The notes under the pieces were generated by a model that worked only from the letters and a program-made list of their open reading frames with translations, searched no databases and was not told the origin of the DNA. From Desulfovibrio sp. (GTDB lineage: Bacteria; Desulfobacterota; Desulfovibrionia; Desulfovibrionales; Desulfovibrionaceae), in the NCBI GenBank assembly GCA_031281815.1, contig JAITEY010000059.1:1-7049 (forward strand): 7,049 nucleotides of DNA. Reading direction: 5' to 3'. How positions within the stretch are numbered: the stretch's first letter is position 1; the number at the start of each line of letters is the position of its first letter. The translations under genes and the position numbers were made by a program. Positions 1 to 6,560 of this stretch are shown piece after piece.

Positions 1-173
1 GGAACCCTGATGAATACTTGCTTCGCAAAGTGTGTATTCGCTAATAATTAGCGTATACATGACCCGCAAACCCGCATGAATACTCGTCTACGCTAAAAAT
101 TTGCGGAATTTAGGTTACAGTGTTTCAATGTTCGGCCGAGGGTTCGGGGCGGCGCGCCGTGTTGCCCGGCAGG
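1..173. other. Gene-free left end, 3' flank of metH
   Basis: No convincing coding frame is present. Bases 1-120 are markedly AT-richer than the rest of the window and hold clustered short repeats (separate entry). Bases 120-173 return to high GC and include the 8-base palindrome GGCGCGCC. Reading leftward from the metH stop, I see no strong GC hairpin followed by a T run, so no clear terminator for metH. A weak leftward promoter-like pair exists: TTGCGG at 64-69 and TATTAG at 41-46 with a 17-base spacer, minus strand. It could serve a gene beyond the left edge, but the match is poor. Confidence 0.6.
10..106. repeat. AT-rich cluster of direct and inverted short repeats
   Basis: Seen directly: ATGAATACT occurs at 10-18 and again at 76-84. 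Within the first copy, GAATAC (12-17) pairs with GTATTC (34-39), and TTGC (18-21) pairs with GCAA (25-28), which gives a nested hairpin. CGCTAA (39-44) pairs with TTAGCG (48-53) around a 3-base loop, a perfect 15-base inverted repeat centred on base 46. CGCTAA recurs at 91-96. CCGCAAA (64-70) is the inverse of TTTGCGG (100-106). The block 76-96 reads like a shortened version of 10-44, with ATGAATACT and CGCTAA kept and the inner hairpin missing. Function unknown. Options are a regulator-binding region for a gene to the left, a relic of a small mobile or intergenic repeat, or a structured RNA. Confidence 0.6.
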
Positions 174-2612
174 TCAGCCGGCGGCGGGCAGCAGGCTGCG
201 GGCCAGGCGCACTGCTTCGACGGCGTCGCCGGAATAGTAGGCGCCGATGGACCCGGCGAAATCCTCGGTCACGACGGCTCCGCCCACCATGACTTTCTGT
301 TTGAGTCCTTTTGCCTTGATCAGGTCGACGGTGTCGCGCATCCGCACCATGGTGGTGGTCATGAGGGCGGACAGCCCTATCAGCGGGGCTCCGCGCGCTT
401 CAGCCGTCTCCACTATATGCGCGGCGCTGACGTCCTTGCCCAGGTCCACCACCTCAAAGCCGTGGTTCCCCAGCATAAGGGCGACGATATTTTTCCCTAT
501 GTCGTGAATATCGCCCTCGACGGTAGCGAGTACGATAACCGGCCGTTCTTCCGTCCGCGCGTCGTTTTCCAGCAGCGGCCGAAGTACGGCGAACGCCGCC
601 TGCATGGTTTCGGCGGAACGTATGAGCTGGGGCAGGAAATATTCCTTGCGTTCGTACTTGCGCCCGACTTCATTGATGGCGGGAATGAGCCGTTCCCGCA
701 CTATGGCGAAAGGGTCTTCGCCGGCGTCGAGGGCGGCGCGCGTAAGGGTTTCGGCTGTTTCGCGGCGGCCGGCGATGACGGCGTCTTCAAGGGAGGCGGG
801 CGCGCCGCGCGTTCCCCGGTCGGGCGTGTCGCGGGGAGTCCGTGCGGTGGGGGCGTCTTGCCGGCCGGCGTAGCGCCCTATGAAGGTTTCCGCGCCGGCG
901 TCGTGGCCCAGAAGCAGGTTGCCGGCGGCAACGGCGTCCGCGACGGCGGCGTCCGCGGGATTGGCGATGCAGGCGTTCAAGCCCGCGCCGACGCACAACG
1001 AAAGAAAGGTCGCGTTGAGCAGTTCGCGGGCCGGCAGACCGAAGGATATGTTGGACAGACCGCACAGCACCGGGAGATGCAACTGTTCGGCGCAATGGGT
1101 GATAAAGGCCAGGCATTCTCTGCCGGCTTCCGGGTTTGACGAGGCGGCGAGCACGAGGGCGTCCACGACGGCAAGCCTGCGCGGCACGCCGAGGCTGTCC
1201 ATGCGTTCCAGCAAATCTTCCAGGACAGCTATACGCTCCGCGGCTTTTACCGGCAGTTTGCCTCCGCGCAGGGGCAGCAGGATGAAGGGCGCTCCGAAAT
1301 CCCTGCACAGGGGACCCATGCGTTCCATGCGTCCTTCTTCCCCGCTGATGGAATTGACCAGGGCGGACGCGGGGTATTCCTCCAGGGCTTTTTCCACGGC
1401 GTCCATGTTGGAGGAATCCAGGGACAGGGGCAGGGCGACGCGCGCGTGCAGGCGCGATACGAGGGCGGGCAGGCAGAGGACTTCGTCCGCCATGGGGGCG
1501 CCCACGTTGACGTCCAGGATTGCGGCCCCGTCCTGTGCCTGTTCGTCGGCAAGGCGCAGGGCGGTCGTGAATTCCCCGGCTCTGAGTTCGGCCGCAAGCT
1601 GTTTTTTCCCTGTGGGATTGATGCGCTCGCCGATGATGCGCAGGGGCAGACCCGCCCCGATGCGGACTATGCCGGAGCGGGAGGTAAGGGCTATGCCGCT
1701 CTGTTCGGGGCGGGGACCGGGGGCCGGGAGACCGGCAAGGGCCTTTTTCAGGACGGCGATATGCGCCGGGGTAGTGCCGCAGCATCCCCCGAGACATTGC
1801 ACGCCGCCGCTGTGTTCCGGCTGCGCGAACTCCGCTGTAAGTTGCGCGAATTCTTCCGGCCCCAAGGGGAAAACCGTCTCTCCGTCGCGCAGCAGCGGCA
1901 GTCCGGCGTTGGGCTGGATCAGCACGGGCGCGGGCGAGAACCGGAGAAGGTCCAGGGCGGCATCGCGCATTTCCCGCGGTCCTGCGCTGCAGTTCACCGC
2001 GATGACGTCCGCGTCGAGATTGGCAAGGGTGGCGGCGCAGACCTCCACGGACGACCCGGTCAGCGAGCGTCCGGATTCGTAAGTCATGGAAAGCGCCAAG
2101 GGCGGCGACCCTTCGCGGCGCGCGGCAACGGCGACGGCCCTGATCTCGGCCAGGTCGAAATGCGTTTCCGCAATGAGCAGGTCGACGCCGCCTTTCAGAA
2201 GTCCGCGGATTTGTTCCCTGAAGGCATCGACCATCTCTGTAAAGGACAACTCGCCGAGCGGCTTGAGAAATTTGCCGGTCGGCCCGATGCTGCCGGCGAT
2301 AAAGACGCGCCGCTCCGTGCCGCTCTCGGCAACGGCCCTGCGCGCTTCCTCCGCCATGCGCCGGTTGAAATCCTCGACGCGCAGCGATGCGGGAAGTTTG
2401 TACCGGGAACCGCCGAAGGTATTTGTCGTCAGTACGTCCGCTCCCGCCCGCACGTAGTCCGCATGGACGGAACGCAGGATGTCGGGCCGTTCCATGCAGA
2501 ATTCCTCGGGATTGCTCCCCGGCGCAAGCCCCCTTGTCTGCAGCATCGTGCCCATGGCGCCGTCGAAAACAATGCGCCTGCCCGATGCAAGCGCGCTCCG
2601 AAAATCGCTCAC
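174..2612 (-). CDS. metH: Cobalamin-dependent methionine synthase, short form without reactivation domain
   Basis: Cytoplasmic enzyme expected to move a methyl group from methyltetrahydrofolate via bound cobalamin to homocysteine, making methionine. Residues are counted from the GTG start (812 aa). The homocysteine module is ~5-290, with zinc-ligand cysteines C208 (VNCSAG) and C277/C278 (GGCCGTTP). The pterin-binding module is ~320-580, starting at IGERINPTGKK (~327) with ILDVNVGAP (~365) and SLDSSN (~397). The four-helix cap is ~609-689 (FLPQLIRSAETM). The B12-binding module is ~690-812, with the GDIHDIG motif at ~700-706, H703 being the cobalt ligand, and VMVGGA near the end. The protein stops right after the B12 module, so the ~330-residue AdoMet-binding reactivation domain of E. 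coli MetH is absent. GTG at 2612 is preferred because GGGAG lies 7 bases before it and homology begins just after it. The open frame runs on to a TTG at 2705, but those 31 residues look non-family and overlap the rpoH promoter. The gene is divergent from rpoH. Confidence 0.95.
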   Translation of the reverse strand: MSDFRSALASGRRIVFDGAMGTMLQTRGLAPGSNPEEFCMERPDILRSVHADYVRAGADVLTTNTFGGSRYKLPASLRVEDFNRRMAEEARRAVAESGTERRVFIAGSIGPTGKFLKPLGELSFTEMVDAFREQIRGLLKGGVDLLIAETHFDLAEIRAVAVAARREGSPPLALSMTYESGRSLTGSSVEVCAATLANLDADVIAVNCSAGPREMRDAALDLLRFSPAPVLIQPNAGLPLLRDGETVFPLGPEEFAQLTAEFAQPEHSGGVQCLGGCCGTTPAHIAVLKKALAGLPAPGPRPEQSGIALTSRSGIVRIGAGLPLRIIGERINPTGKKQLAAELRAGEFTTALRLADEQAQDGAAILDVNVGAPMADEVLCLPALVSRLHARVALPLSLDSSNMDAVEKALEEYPASALVNSISGEEGRMERMGPLCRDFGAPFILLPLRGGKLPVKAAERIAVLEDLLERMDSLGVPRRLAVVDALVLAASSNPEAGRECLAFITHCAEQLHLPVLCGLSNISFGLPARELLNATFLSLCVGAGLNACIANPADAAVADAVAAGNLLLGHDAGAETFIGRYAGRQDAPTARTPRDTPDRGTRGAPASLEDAVIAGRRETAETLTRAALDAGEDPFAIVRERLIPAINEVGRKYERKEYFLPQLIRSAETMQAAFAVLRPLLENDARTEERPVIVLATVEGDIHDIGKNIVALMLGNHGFEVVDLGKDVSAAHIVETAEARGAPLIGLSALMTTTMVRMRDTVDLIKAKGLKQKVMVGGAVVTEDFAGSIGAYYSGDAVEAVRLARSLLPAAG

Positions 2613-2619
2613 TGCGAAA

Positions 2620-2624
2620 CTCCC
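2620..2624 (-). promoter_or_regulatory. Ribosome binding site fixing the GTG start of metH
   Basis: GGGAG on the minus strand, followed by 7 bases and then GTG (2612-2610). No comparable site precedes the upstream TTG in the same frame at 2705, so this site decides the start. Confidence 0.75.
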
Positions 2625-2692
2625 GTGCGGAAACCATGTATTCTGCGTATGCCGCGCCCGGCACCGCCTTGGAGATGTCCTACTGAAAAATA

Positions 2693-2721
2693 TTGAAAAG
2701 AACAAATAAAAATTCTATAGT
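2693..2721 (+). promoter_or_regulatory. Sigma-70 type promoter for rpoH and the TPR gene
   Basis: TTGAAA at 2693-2698, a 17-base AT-rich spacer, then TATAGT at 2716-2721. Each hexamer differs from consensus at one or two positions and the spacing is ideal. Transcription should start near 2728, leaving a leader of about 120 bases before the rpoH ATG. It is the best promoter match I found in the window. It lies in the divergent gap between metH and rpoH. No equally good promoter facing metH was found. Confidence 0.7.
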
Positions 2722-2727
2722 CCGTCG

Positions 2728-2846
2728 TATCGGTTGCCGAGGGAATTTGGGGGAAGACCTCCCCTTCAAGAGAATACATCGGCATTTCCCCGGAGCGCTC
2801 CGGACAAAGCCCGGATGCGTCGTTATGTGAAGCGCGCGCTACGACA
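2728..2846 (+). promoter_or_regulatory. Structured 5' leader of rpoH, possible translational control
   Basis: The predicted leader contains several self-complementary stretches: GGGG (2750-2753) facing CCCC (2761-2764) over a 7-base loop; the perfect 14-base palindrome CCGGAGCGCTCCGG (2790-2803); GTCGT (2819-2823) facing ACGAC (2841-2845), which ends one base before the ATG; and, inside that last stem, the palindrome AGCGCGCGCT (2831-2840). No good Shine-Dalgarno stands at normal distance. The closest is GTGAAG (2827-2832), too far from the ATG and inside the enclosed loop. This fits structure-limited translation, for example a thermosensor, but that is inference. I recognise no known riboswitch on either strand. 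Confidence 0.4.
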
Positions 2847-4052
2847 ATGTCCGCACAGCAGAAACAGGCCGGCGAATCCGGCACACGCGCCGGACGCGGC
2901 GCCGGCCCGGAGACGTCCGAAGCGGCGGCCGCCGCGTCTGTCGTTGCGCCCGGAACCGAACAGCCCGACTCCGGAGCGGAACAGACCGACCTTGAGGTTG
3001 AACTGCTTGCGCAGGAAGACGATGACTGTGCTCCCGACGCGGATGCGGCCTGTGACGATATTGCGGATCTGGCGGAGGAGATTGCCGAGGATGCCTATTC
3101 CGGGCCGGATGACGAGTTTGCCGCCTCTCCGCTCCCTCTGCCGGCGTCCGGCACGGATGCTTTGGCGCCTTTTCTGCACAGGCCTCCGGAGAAGCCCCGC
3201 GACAGCTTCCAGACCTATCTGCGCGAGATCAACAAGTTCCCGCTGCTCAAGCCGGAAGAAGAGAGCGAACTCGCCCGCCGGGTACGCGACACCGGCGACG
3301 CGGACGCGGCCTTTCGGCTCATTGCCTCGCATCTGCGCCTTGTGGTGCGCATTGCCATGGATTTTCAGCGGCGCTGGATGCAGAATGTCCTGGATCTGGT
3401 GCAGGAGGGCAATGTAGGGCTGGTGCGCGCCGTCAGCAAATTCGACCCCGACAAGGGCATCAAATTTTCCGATTATGCGGCGTTCTGGATCAAGGCGTAC
3501 ATTTTGAAATTTATTATGGACAACTGGCGCATGGTCAAGATAGGCACGACCCAGACCCAGCGCAAGCTGTTCTACAACCTGAACAAGGAACGCCGCCTGC
3601 TTACGGCGCAGGGCTTTGATCCGGATTCGGCCGTCCTTGCCGAACGTCTGAACGTGTCCGAGGACCAAGTGATTGAGATGGAGCAACGCCTGGACGCCTC
3701 GGATATGTCGCTTGATGCTCCCGTCACCGGGGAGCATGCGGGCGGGGCGGCGCGCGTGGACTACCTGCCCGCCCTGGGTCCGGGTATTGAAGCGACGCTT
3801 GCGGACGCGGAAATAGCCGATCTCGTGCGCGAACGGATTGCCTCGTTGAAGCCTCGGTTGAACGACAAGGAATTGTACATACTAGAAAAGCGTTTGCTGG
3901 CGGATGAGCCGGTCACCCTGCGGGAAATCGGCGACTTCTATGCGGTAACGCGCGAGCGGGTGCGTCAGATCGAGGCCCGTCTGCTGCAAAAGATACGCGA
4001 TCACCTGTTCAACAACATTAAAGATTTTTCCCGTGACTGGATAGAACACTGA
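2847..4052 (+). CDS. rpoH: RNA polymerase sigma factor, RpoH (sigma-32) type, with acidic N-terminal extension
   Basis: Sigma-70 family factor, expected to direct RNA polymerase to heat-shock promoters. It has 401 residues, well over the ~285 usual for sigma-32. The core starts near residue 119: region 1.2 at 119-145 (FQTYLREINKFPLLKPEEE), region 2 at ~152-232 with DLVQEGNVGLVRAVSKFD and FSDYAAFWIKAYI, then an RpoH-box-like segment QRKLFYNLNKERR at 238-250. Region 3 is ~251-285, and region 4.2 helix-turn-helix is at 357-384 (TLREIGDFYAVTRERVRQIE). The RpoH-box match is the reason for calling it RpoH rather than RpoD. Residues 1-118 are low-complexity: Ala/Gly/Pro-rich first, then strongly acidic at ~45-91. 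The ATG at 2847 lacks a strong ribosome site, but no better start was found: the next in-frame ATG is inside region 2, and the TTG at residue 106 has no ribosome site. The stop overlaps the next gene's ATG. Confidence 0.93.
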   Translation: MSAQQKQAGESGTRAGRGAGPETSEAAAAASVVAPGTEQPDSGAEQTDLEVELLAQEDDDCAPDADAACDDIADLAEEIAEDAYSGPDDEFAASPLPLPASGTDALAPFLHRPPEKPRDSFQTYLREINKFPLLKPEEESELARRVRDTGDADAAFRLIASHLRLVVRIAMDFQRRWMQNVLDLVQEGNVGLVRAVSKFDPDKGIKFSDYAAFWIKAYILKFIMDNWRMVKIGTTQTQRKLFYNLNKERRLLTAQGFDPDSAVLAERLNVSEDQVIEMEQRLDASDMSLDAPVTGEHAGGAARVDYLPALGPGIEATLADAEIADLVRERIASLKPRLNDKELYILEKRLLADEPVTLREIGDFYAVTRERVRQIEARLLQKIRDHLFNNIKDFSRDWIEH

Positions 4053-5863
4053 TGTCTGTACTCGTATCTCCTCCCCTGTTTCCGTCCGGCAAAACAGTGT
4101 TGCGGGGCGCGCTGCTTTGCTGCTTTTTCCTCTTTGCCGCTCCGACCGCGCCGGACGCCGCGACGGTTCCCGCCGAGTCCGCAGCCGGTACGGCCGCGCC
4201 GGTTGCCGTCGACTCTGCCGATGCCGCGGCCGCCCCGGACAGGCCGGAAGGCGGCGGGCCCGACTGGCCGCCGCCGCGTTTTCAGCATCCGGAATCGCAG
4301 CATTTGTATTACTACCTTCTTCTTTCCCAAGGATTGCACGACAACGCGCGGGACGTCGTGTTCGCCGCTCTGCGCGGGCTGCTCGCGCTGGACCCCGCGT
4401 TGCCGGTTTTTCAGGACGGCGTGACCATCCTGCTGTCGCGCGAGGAATATGACGAGGCTGAAAAAATCGCCGCGGAAGCGTTGCGGAGTTTTCCCGATGA
4501 CCCTCTGCTGGCCATGCTGTCGGCGGGGGTCCACAGCGCTCGCGGCCGGGCGGACGCGGCGCAGGCCCTGCTTGAGGAATTCCTCGCAAAACACCCGGAT
4601 GCGCGGGAGGTCAGGGAAGAGCTGATCCGCCTGTACATCAAGGACGACAAGCACGACAAGGTCAAAGAACTCCTGCCCGACTTGCCCTCCGCCGACAATT
4701 CTCCTGAGGCCGAACTGTTTCGGGTGGGGGTGCTTTCGACGGTCGGCCGCACTGCCGAGGCCAAGGCGCTGTTGCGCGAACTTCTGGAAAAAAAGCCGAT
4801 GTTCGTCGAAGCGTGGATGGAACTGGCCTACCTGGCCGATCGCGACAAGGACATCGCCGAGGCCGAGCGGGCGTACCGCAAGGTACTGGAGTTTATGCCG
4901 GACAACCGGGAGGTGCTGTTGCGCCTTATCGGTCTGCTGATTCAGGCAAAAAAGCCGGACGAAGCTCTCGACACGCTGGCAAAGGCGGAGGCCGACGCCC
5001 GCCTGTTCCTGCAGGCGGCGGTACGCCTGGCCGATGTAGCCGCATACAACGAGGCGGAAAATCTGGTGAAAGAGGCCGAACGCCGCGGCGCTTCACCGGA
5101 CGAGGCGGCGCTTGTTTTGTCCATGATCCGGCAGGGAAGCGTCAAAAGTCCGAAAGCCGGTCTGCAGCCGCTTGCGCGCATCAAGCGGGACAGCCCGCTG
5201 TACCCGGCGGCTTTGGAGCAGAAGGCGCGCATTTACCTTGCGGCCGGGGAGGCGGAAGCAGCGCGCGCCGCAGCGCATGAGGGCCGCACGCTTTTTCCGG
5301 ACCGCAGGGAACTGTGGGGTATGGAGGCCTTTGCTCTGGCCCGGCAAAAGAAAATCACCGGAGCGGAGGAGGTGCTCAAAGAAGCGCTGAAGCGGCATCC
5401 GGACGATGAAGACCTGCTTTTTTCCCTAGGCAACATTCAGGACGAGGCCGGCAAGAAGGAAGCCGCCCTGAGCGCCATGGAAAAGATTCTGGCCGTCAAC
5501 CCCGAAAATTACCAGGCTCTCAATTATGTGGGCTATACCCTGGCCGACAGGAATACGGATCTGGACAGAGCGCTGGCGCTGATTACCCGCGCCTTGGAGC
5601 AGAACCCCGAGGCCGACTACATAGTGGACTCCTTGGCGTGGGTGCAGTATCGTCTCGGCCGCTATGAGGAGGCTTGGGCAAGCATAAAGCGTTGCGTCGG
5701 CCTCGGCGGCGACGATGCCGTCATCTGGGAGCACTACGGCGACATTGCCCTTGCCGTCGGCAGAAAAGACGAAGCGGCGCACGGCTACAGACAGGCCGTG
5801 CAACGCGACGCGGCCGACAAAAAAGCGTTGCGCCGGAAGCTGAACGCGTTGGGCAAACGCTGA
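4052..5863 (+). CDS. Exported TPR-repeat protein, translationally coupled to rpoH
   Basis: 603 residues, no catalytic motif recognised. The N-terminus looks like a Sec signal peptide: basic residues K14 and R18, then a hydrophobic stretch at ~19-31 (GALLCCFFLFAAP). The cleavage point is unclear and C23/C24 do not sit in a lipobox. An Ala/Pro/Gly-rich linker (~35-80) follows. The rest is helical repeats of TPR type, with visible units near 84-115, 119-150, 153-182, 222-250, 253-283, 287-315, 390-417, 420-450, 454-484, 487-519, 523-551 and 558-586. The C-terminal run with NYVGYTLADR (~491) and YIVDSLAWVQYRLGRYEEA (~523-541) is the commonest proteobacterial form of this repeat. Such proteins usually act as scaffolds for protein partners, here likely in the periplasm or at the inner membrane. 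The start codon shares its A with the rpoH stop (TGATG) and has no strong ribosome site, so translation probably depends on reading rpoH. Confidence 0.85.
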   Translation: MSVLVSPPLFPSGKTVLRGALLCCFFLFAAPTAPDAATVPAESAAGTAAPVAVDSADAAAAPDRPEGGGPDWPPPRFQHPESQHLYYYLLLSQGLHDNARDVVFAALRGLLALDPALPVFQDGVTILLSREEYDEAEKIAAEALRSFPDDPLLAMLSAGVHSARGRADAAQALLEEFLAKHPDAREVREELIRLYIKDDKHDKVKELLPDLPSADNSPEAELFRVGVLSTVGRTAEAKALLRELLEKKPMFVEAWMELAYLADRDKDIAEAERAYRKVLEFMPDNREVLLRLIGLLIQAKKPDEALDTLAKAEADARLFLQAAVRLADVAAYNEAENLVKEAERRGASPDEAALVLSMIRQGSVKSPKAGLQPLARIKRDSPLYPAALEQKARIYLAAGEAEAARAAAHEGRTLFPDRRELWGMEAFALARQKKITGAEEVLKEALKRHPDDEDLLFSLGNIQDEAGKKEAALSAMEKILAVNPENYQALNYVGYTLADRNTDLDRALALITRALEQNPEADYIVDSLAWVQYRLGRYEEAWASIKRCVGLGGDDAVIWEHYGDIALAVGRKDEAAHGYRQAVQRDAADKKALRRKLNALGKR

Positions 5864-6011
5864 TTTCCGCGGAAACCGGCAAACAGCTGCCGCAAGGCCG
5901 ATACGCCGCCGCAGGCTGCGTGAGGCAGGGCGCAACCCCGCTTGCGCCGCGGTTGATTCTGCACCATAGTGTAATGCATATGCCGGCAGGCCGAACAAAC
6001 GAGGCGAAGCG
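5864..6011 (+). other. Intergenic gap with palindrome and weak promoter
   Basis: The perfect 12-base palindrome TTTCCGCGGAAA (5864-5875) begins at the base after the TPR-gene stop. A hairpin at 5929-5948 is listed separately. A weak promoter candidate is TTGATT (5953-5958) with CATATG (5977-5982) 18 bases on. It would start transcription about 20 bases before the small membrane gene. The -10 match is poor, so the small gene might instead be read from upstream. Confidence 0.4.
5929..5948 (+). terminator. Hairpin after the TPR gene, possible weak terminator
   Basis: GGCGCAA (5929-5935) pairs perfectly with TTGCGCC (5942-5948) across a 6-base loop. It is stable, but no T run follows, only GCGGTTGATTCT. 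It is therefore not a standard Rho-independent terminator on this strand. It might slow or protect the 3' end of the rpoH-TPR transcript. Confidence 0.3.
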
Positions 6012-6326
6012 ATGCAGGAATTGCGGTACGATTTGTTCCTATTTGCCTTTTCTTACGGTGGTATAGTCGCCTGTATCATAGTTTATGGCATTATGCGCTA
6101 TCTTTTGATACTTAAAAACCGGTCGGCTGCCGAGGCGTTGCGGACGTTCAAAGAAGAAGTCACAGGTGCTTTTGTAAAAAAGACAGCTCAGATAGTGTTA
6201 TGCTTGGCTTCACTGTTGGCATCGGCCTATGTTTCGCAGAATTTGAGCAGATTTATAACTGTAACATTAGGTTTGGGCATGATGTTTTATCTTCTTTTGC
6301 ACAGGCGAAAGTCCGACAGCGGATAA
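6012..6326 (+). CDS. Small predicted membrane protein, function unknown
   Basis: 104 residues. The start is well supported: GAGG at 6001-6004 stands 7 bases before the ATG. I do not recognise a family. Three hydrophobic segments are visible: ~9-33 (FAFSYGGIVACIIVYGIMRY), ~59-76 (TAQIVLCLASLLASAYV) and ~81-97 (FITVTLGLGMMFYLLLH). The first two are separated by a charged stretch of ~25 residues (KNRSAAEALRTFKEEVTGAFVKK), and the protein ends in a basic tail (HRRKS). It looks like an integral inner-membrane protein. The gene is visibly less GC-rich than metH, rpoH and the TPR gene, and it lies between those genes and a tRNA used for integration. It may be acquired, or just a fast-evolving lineage-specific gene. 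It is read in the same direction as rpoH and the TPR gene, 148 bases after the latter. Confidence 0.7.
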   Translation: MQELRYDLFLFAFSYGGIVACIIVYGIMRYLLILKNRSAAEALRTFKEEVTGAFVKKTAQIVLCLASLLASAYVSQNLSRFITVTLGLGMMFYLLLHRRKSDSG

Positions 6327-6516
6327 GCCTTGCCGGACATATCGAATTTGCCGGAATTGCCGTGGATTTTCGGAATTGTCGCCGTGAAGCGGCGGCAGAC
6401 CATAGGGGTAATTGAGAAGGACATGCGCGGGATTGTTTGACGGACGGGTGCCGGCCGAGTTCTCCGGCCTGCCCGGGCGTTGCAAAAATTGCCGTCCGCG
6501 GCGTTTGAAAAATAGC
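6327..6516. other. Gene-free stretch between small membrane gene and tRNA-Phe
   Basis: No supported coding frame. Hairpins seen: GTCGCCG (6378-6384) with CGGCGGC (6390-6396), 7 pairs including one G-T; and an interrupted stem CGGG/GCCGG against CCGGC/CCCG over 6445-6475. Neither is followed by a T run on either strand. CGGAATTG occurs twice in the first 60 bases, in GCCGGAATTGCCG and TTCGGAATTGTCG. One of the hairpins may end transcription of the small membrane gene, but the sequence does not show it clearly. Confidence 0.45.
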
Positions 6517-6545
6517 TTGCGTAGTCGAGGAACTTCGGCTAGAAG
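6517..6545 (+). promoter_or_regulatory. Probable tRNA-Phe promoter
   Basis: TTGCGT at 6517-6522, a 17-base spacer, then TAGAAG at 6540-6545. Transcription would begin ~6552, about nine bases before the mature tRNA. The hexamers are moderate matches; position and spacing support the call. A TTGAAA at 6505-6510 was also seen but has no -10 at proper distance. Confidence 0.45.
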
Positions 6546-6560
6546 TCCACAACACGCTGT

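Noticed and set aside
10..106. CRISPR array or integron attC-like element at the left end
   Set aside because: There are only two partial repeat units of unequal inner length, no regular spacers, and no attC core-site pair seen.
787..2664. 625-codon minus-strand frame and long plus-strand frames (for example 120-1139, 880-2082, 1446-2696) over metH
   Set aside because: They are Arg/Ala/Gly/Pro-rich shadows typical of high-GC DNA. The overlapping 174-2612 frame matches MetH over its full length with all key motifs.
2613..2705. N-terminal extension of MetH to the TTG at 2705
   Set aside because: The 31 extra residues resemble no MetH N-terminus, have no ribosome site and overlap the rpoH promoter. 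GTG 2612 has GGGAG at ideal spacing.
2613..2846. Cobalamin, SAM or SAH riboswitch in the metH leader
   Set aside because: I looked for the B12 box and for SAM- and SAH-riboswitch core sequences on the minus strand and saw none. A covariance-model search would be decisive.
3882..4654. Minus-strand frames over the rpoH/TPR junction
   Set aside because: They are shadows of two well-supported plus-strand genes, with Arg/Pro-rich composition and no recognisable domain.
6422..6439. Tiny five-codon frame (MRGIV) after GAGAAGG
   Set aside because: The Shine-Dalgarno-like run is only two bases from the ATG, nothing downstream would be controlled by such a leader, and frames this short occur by chance.
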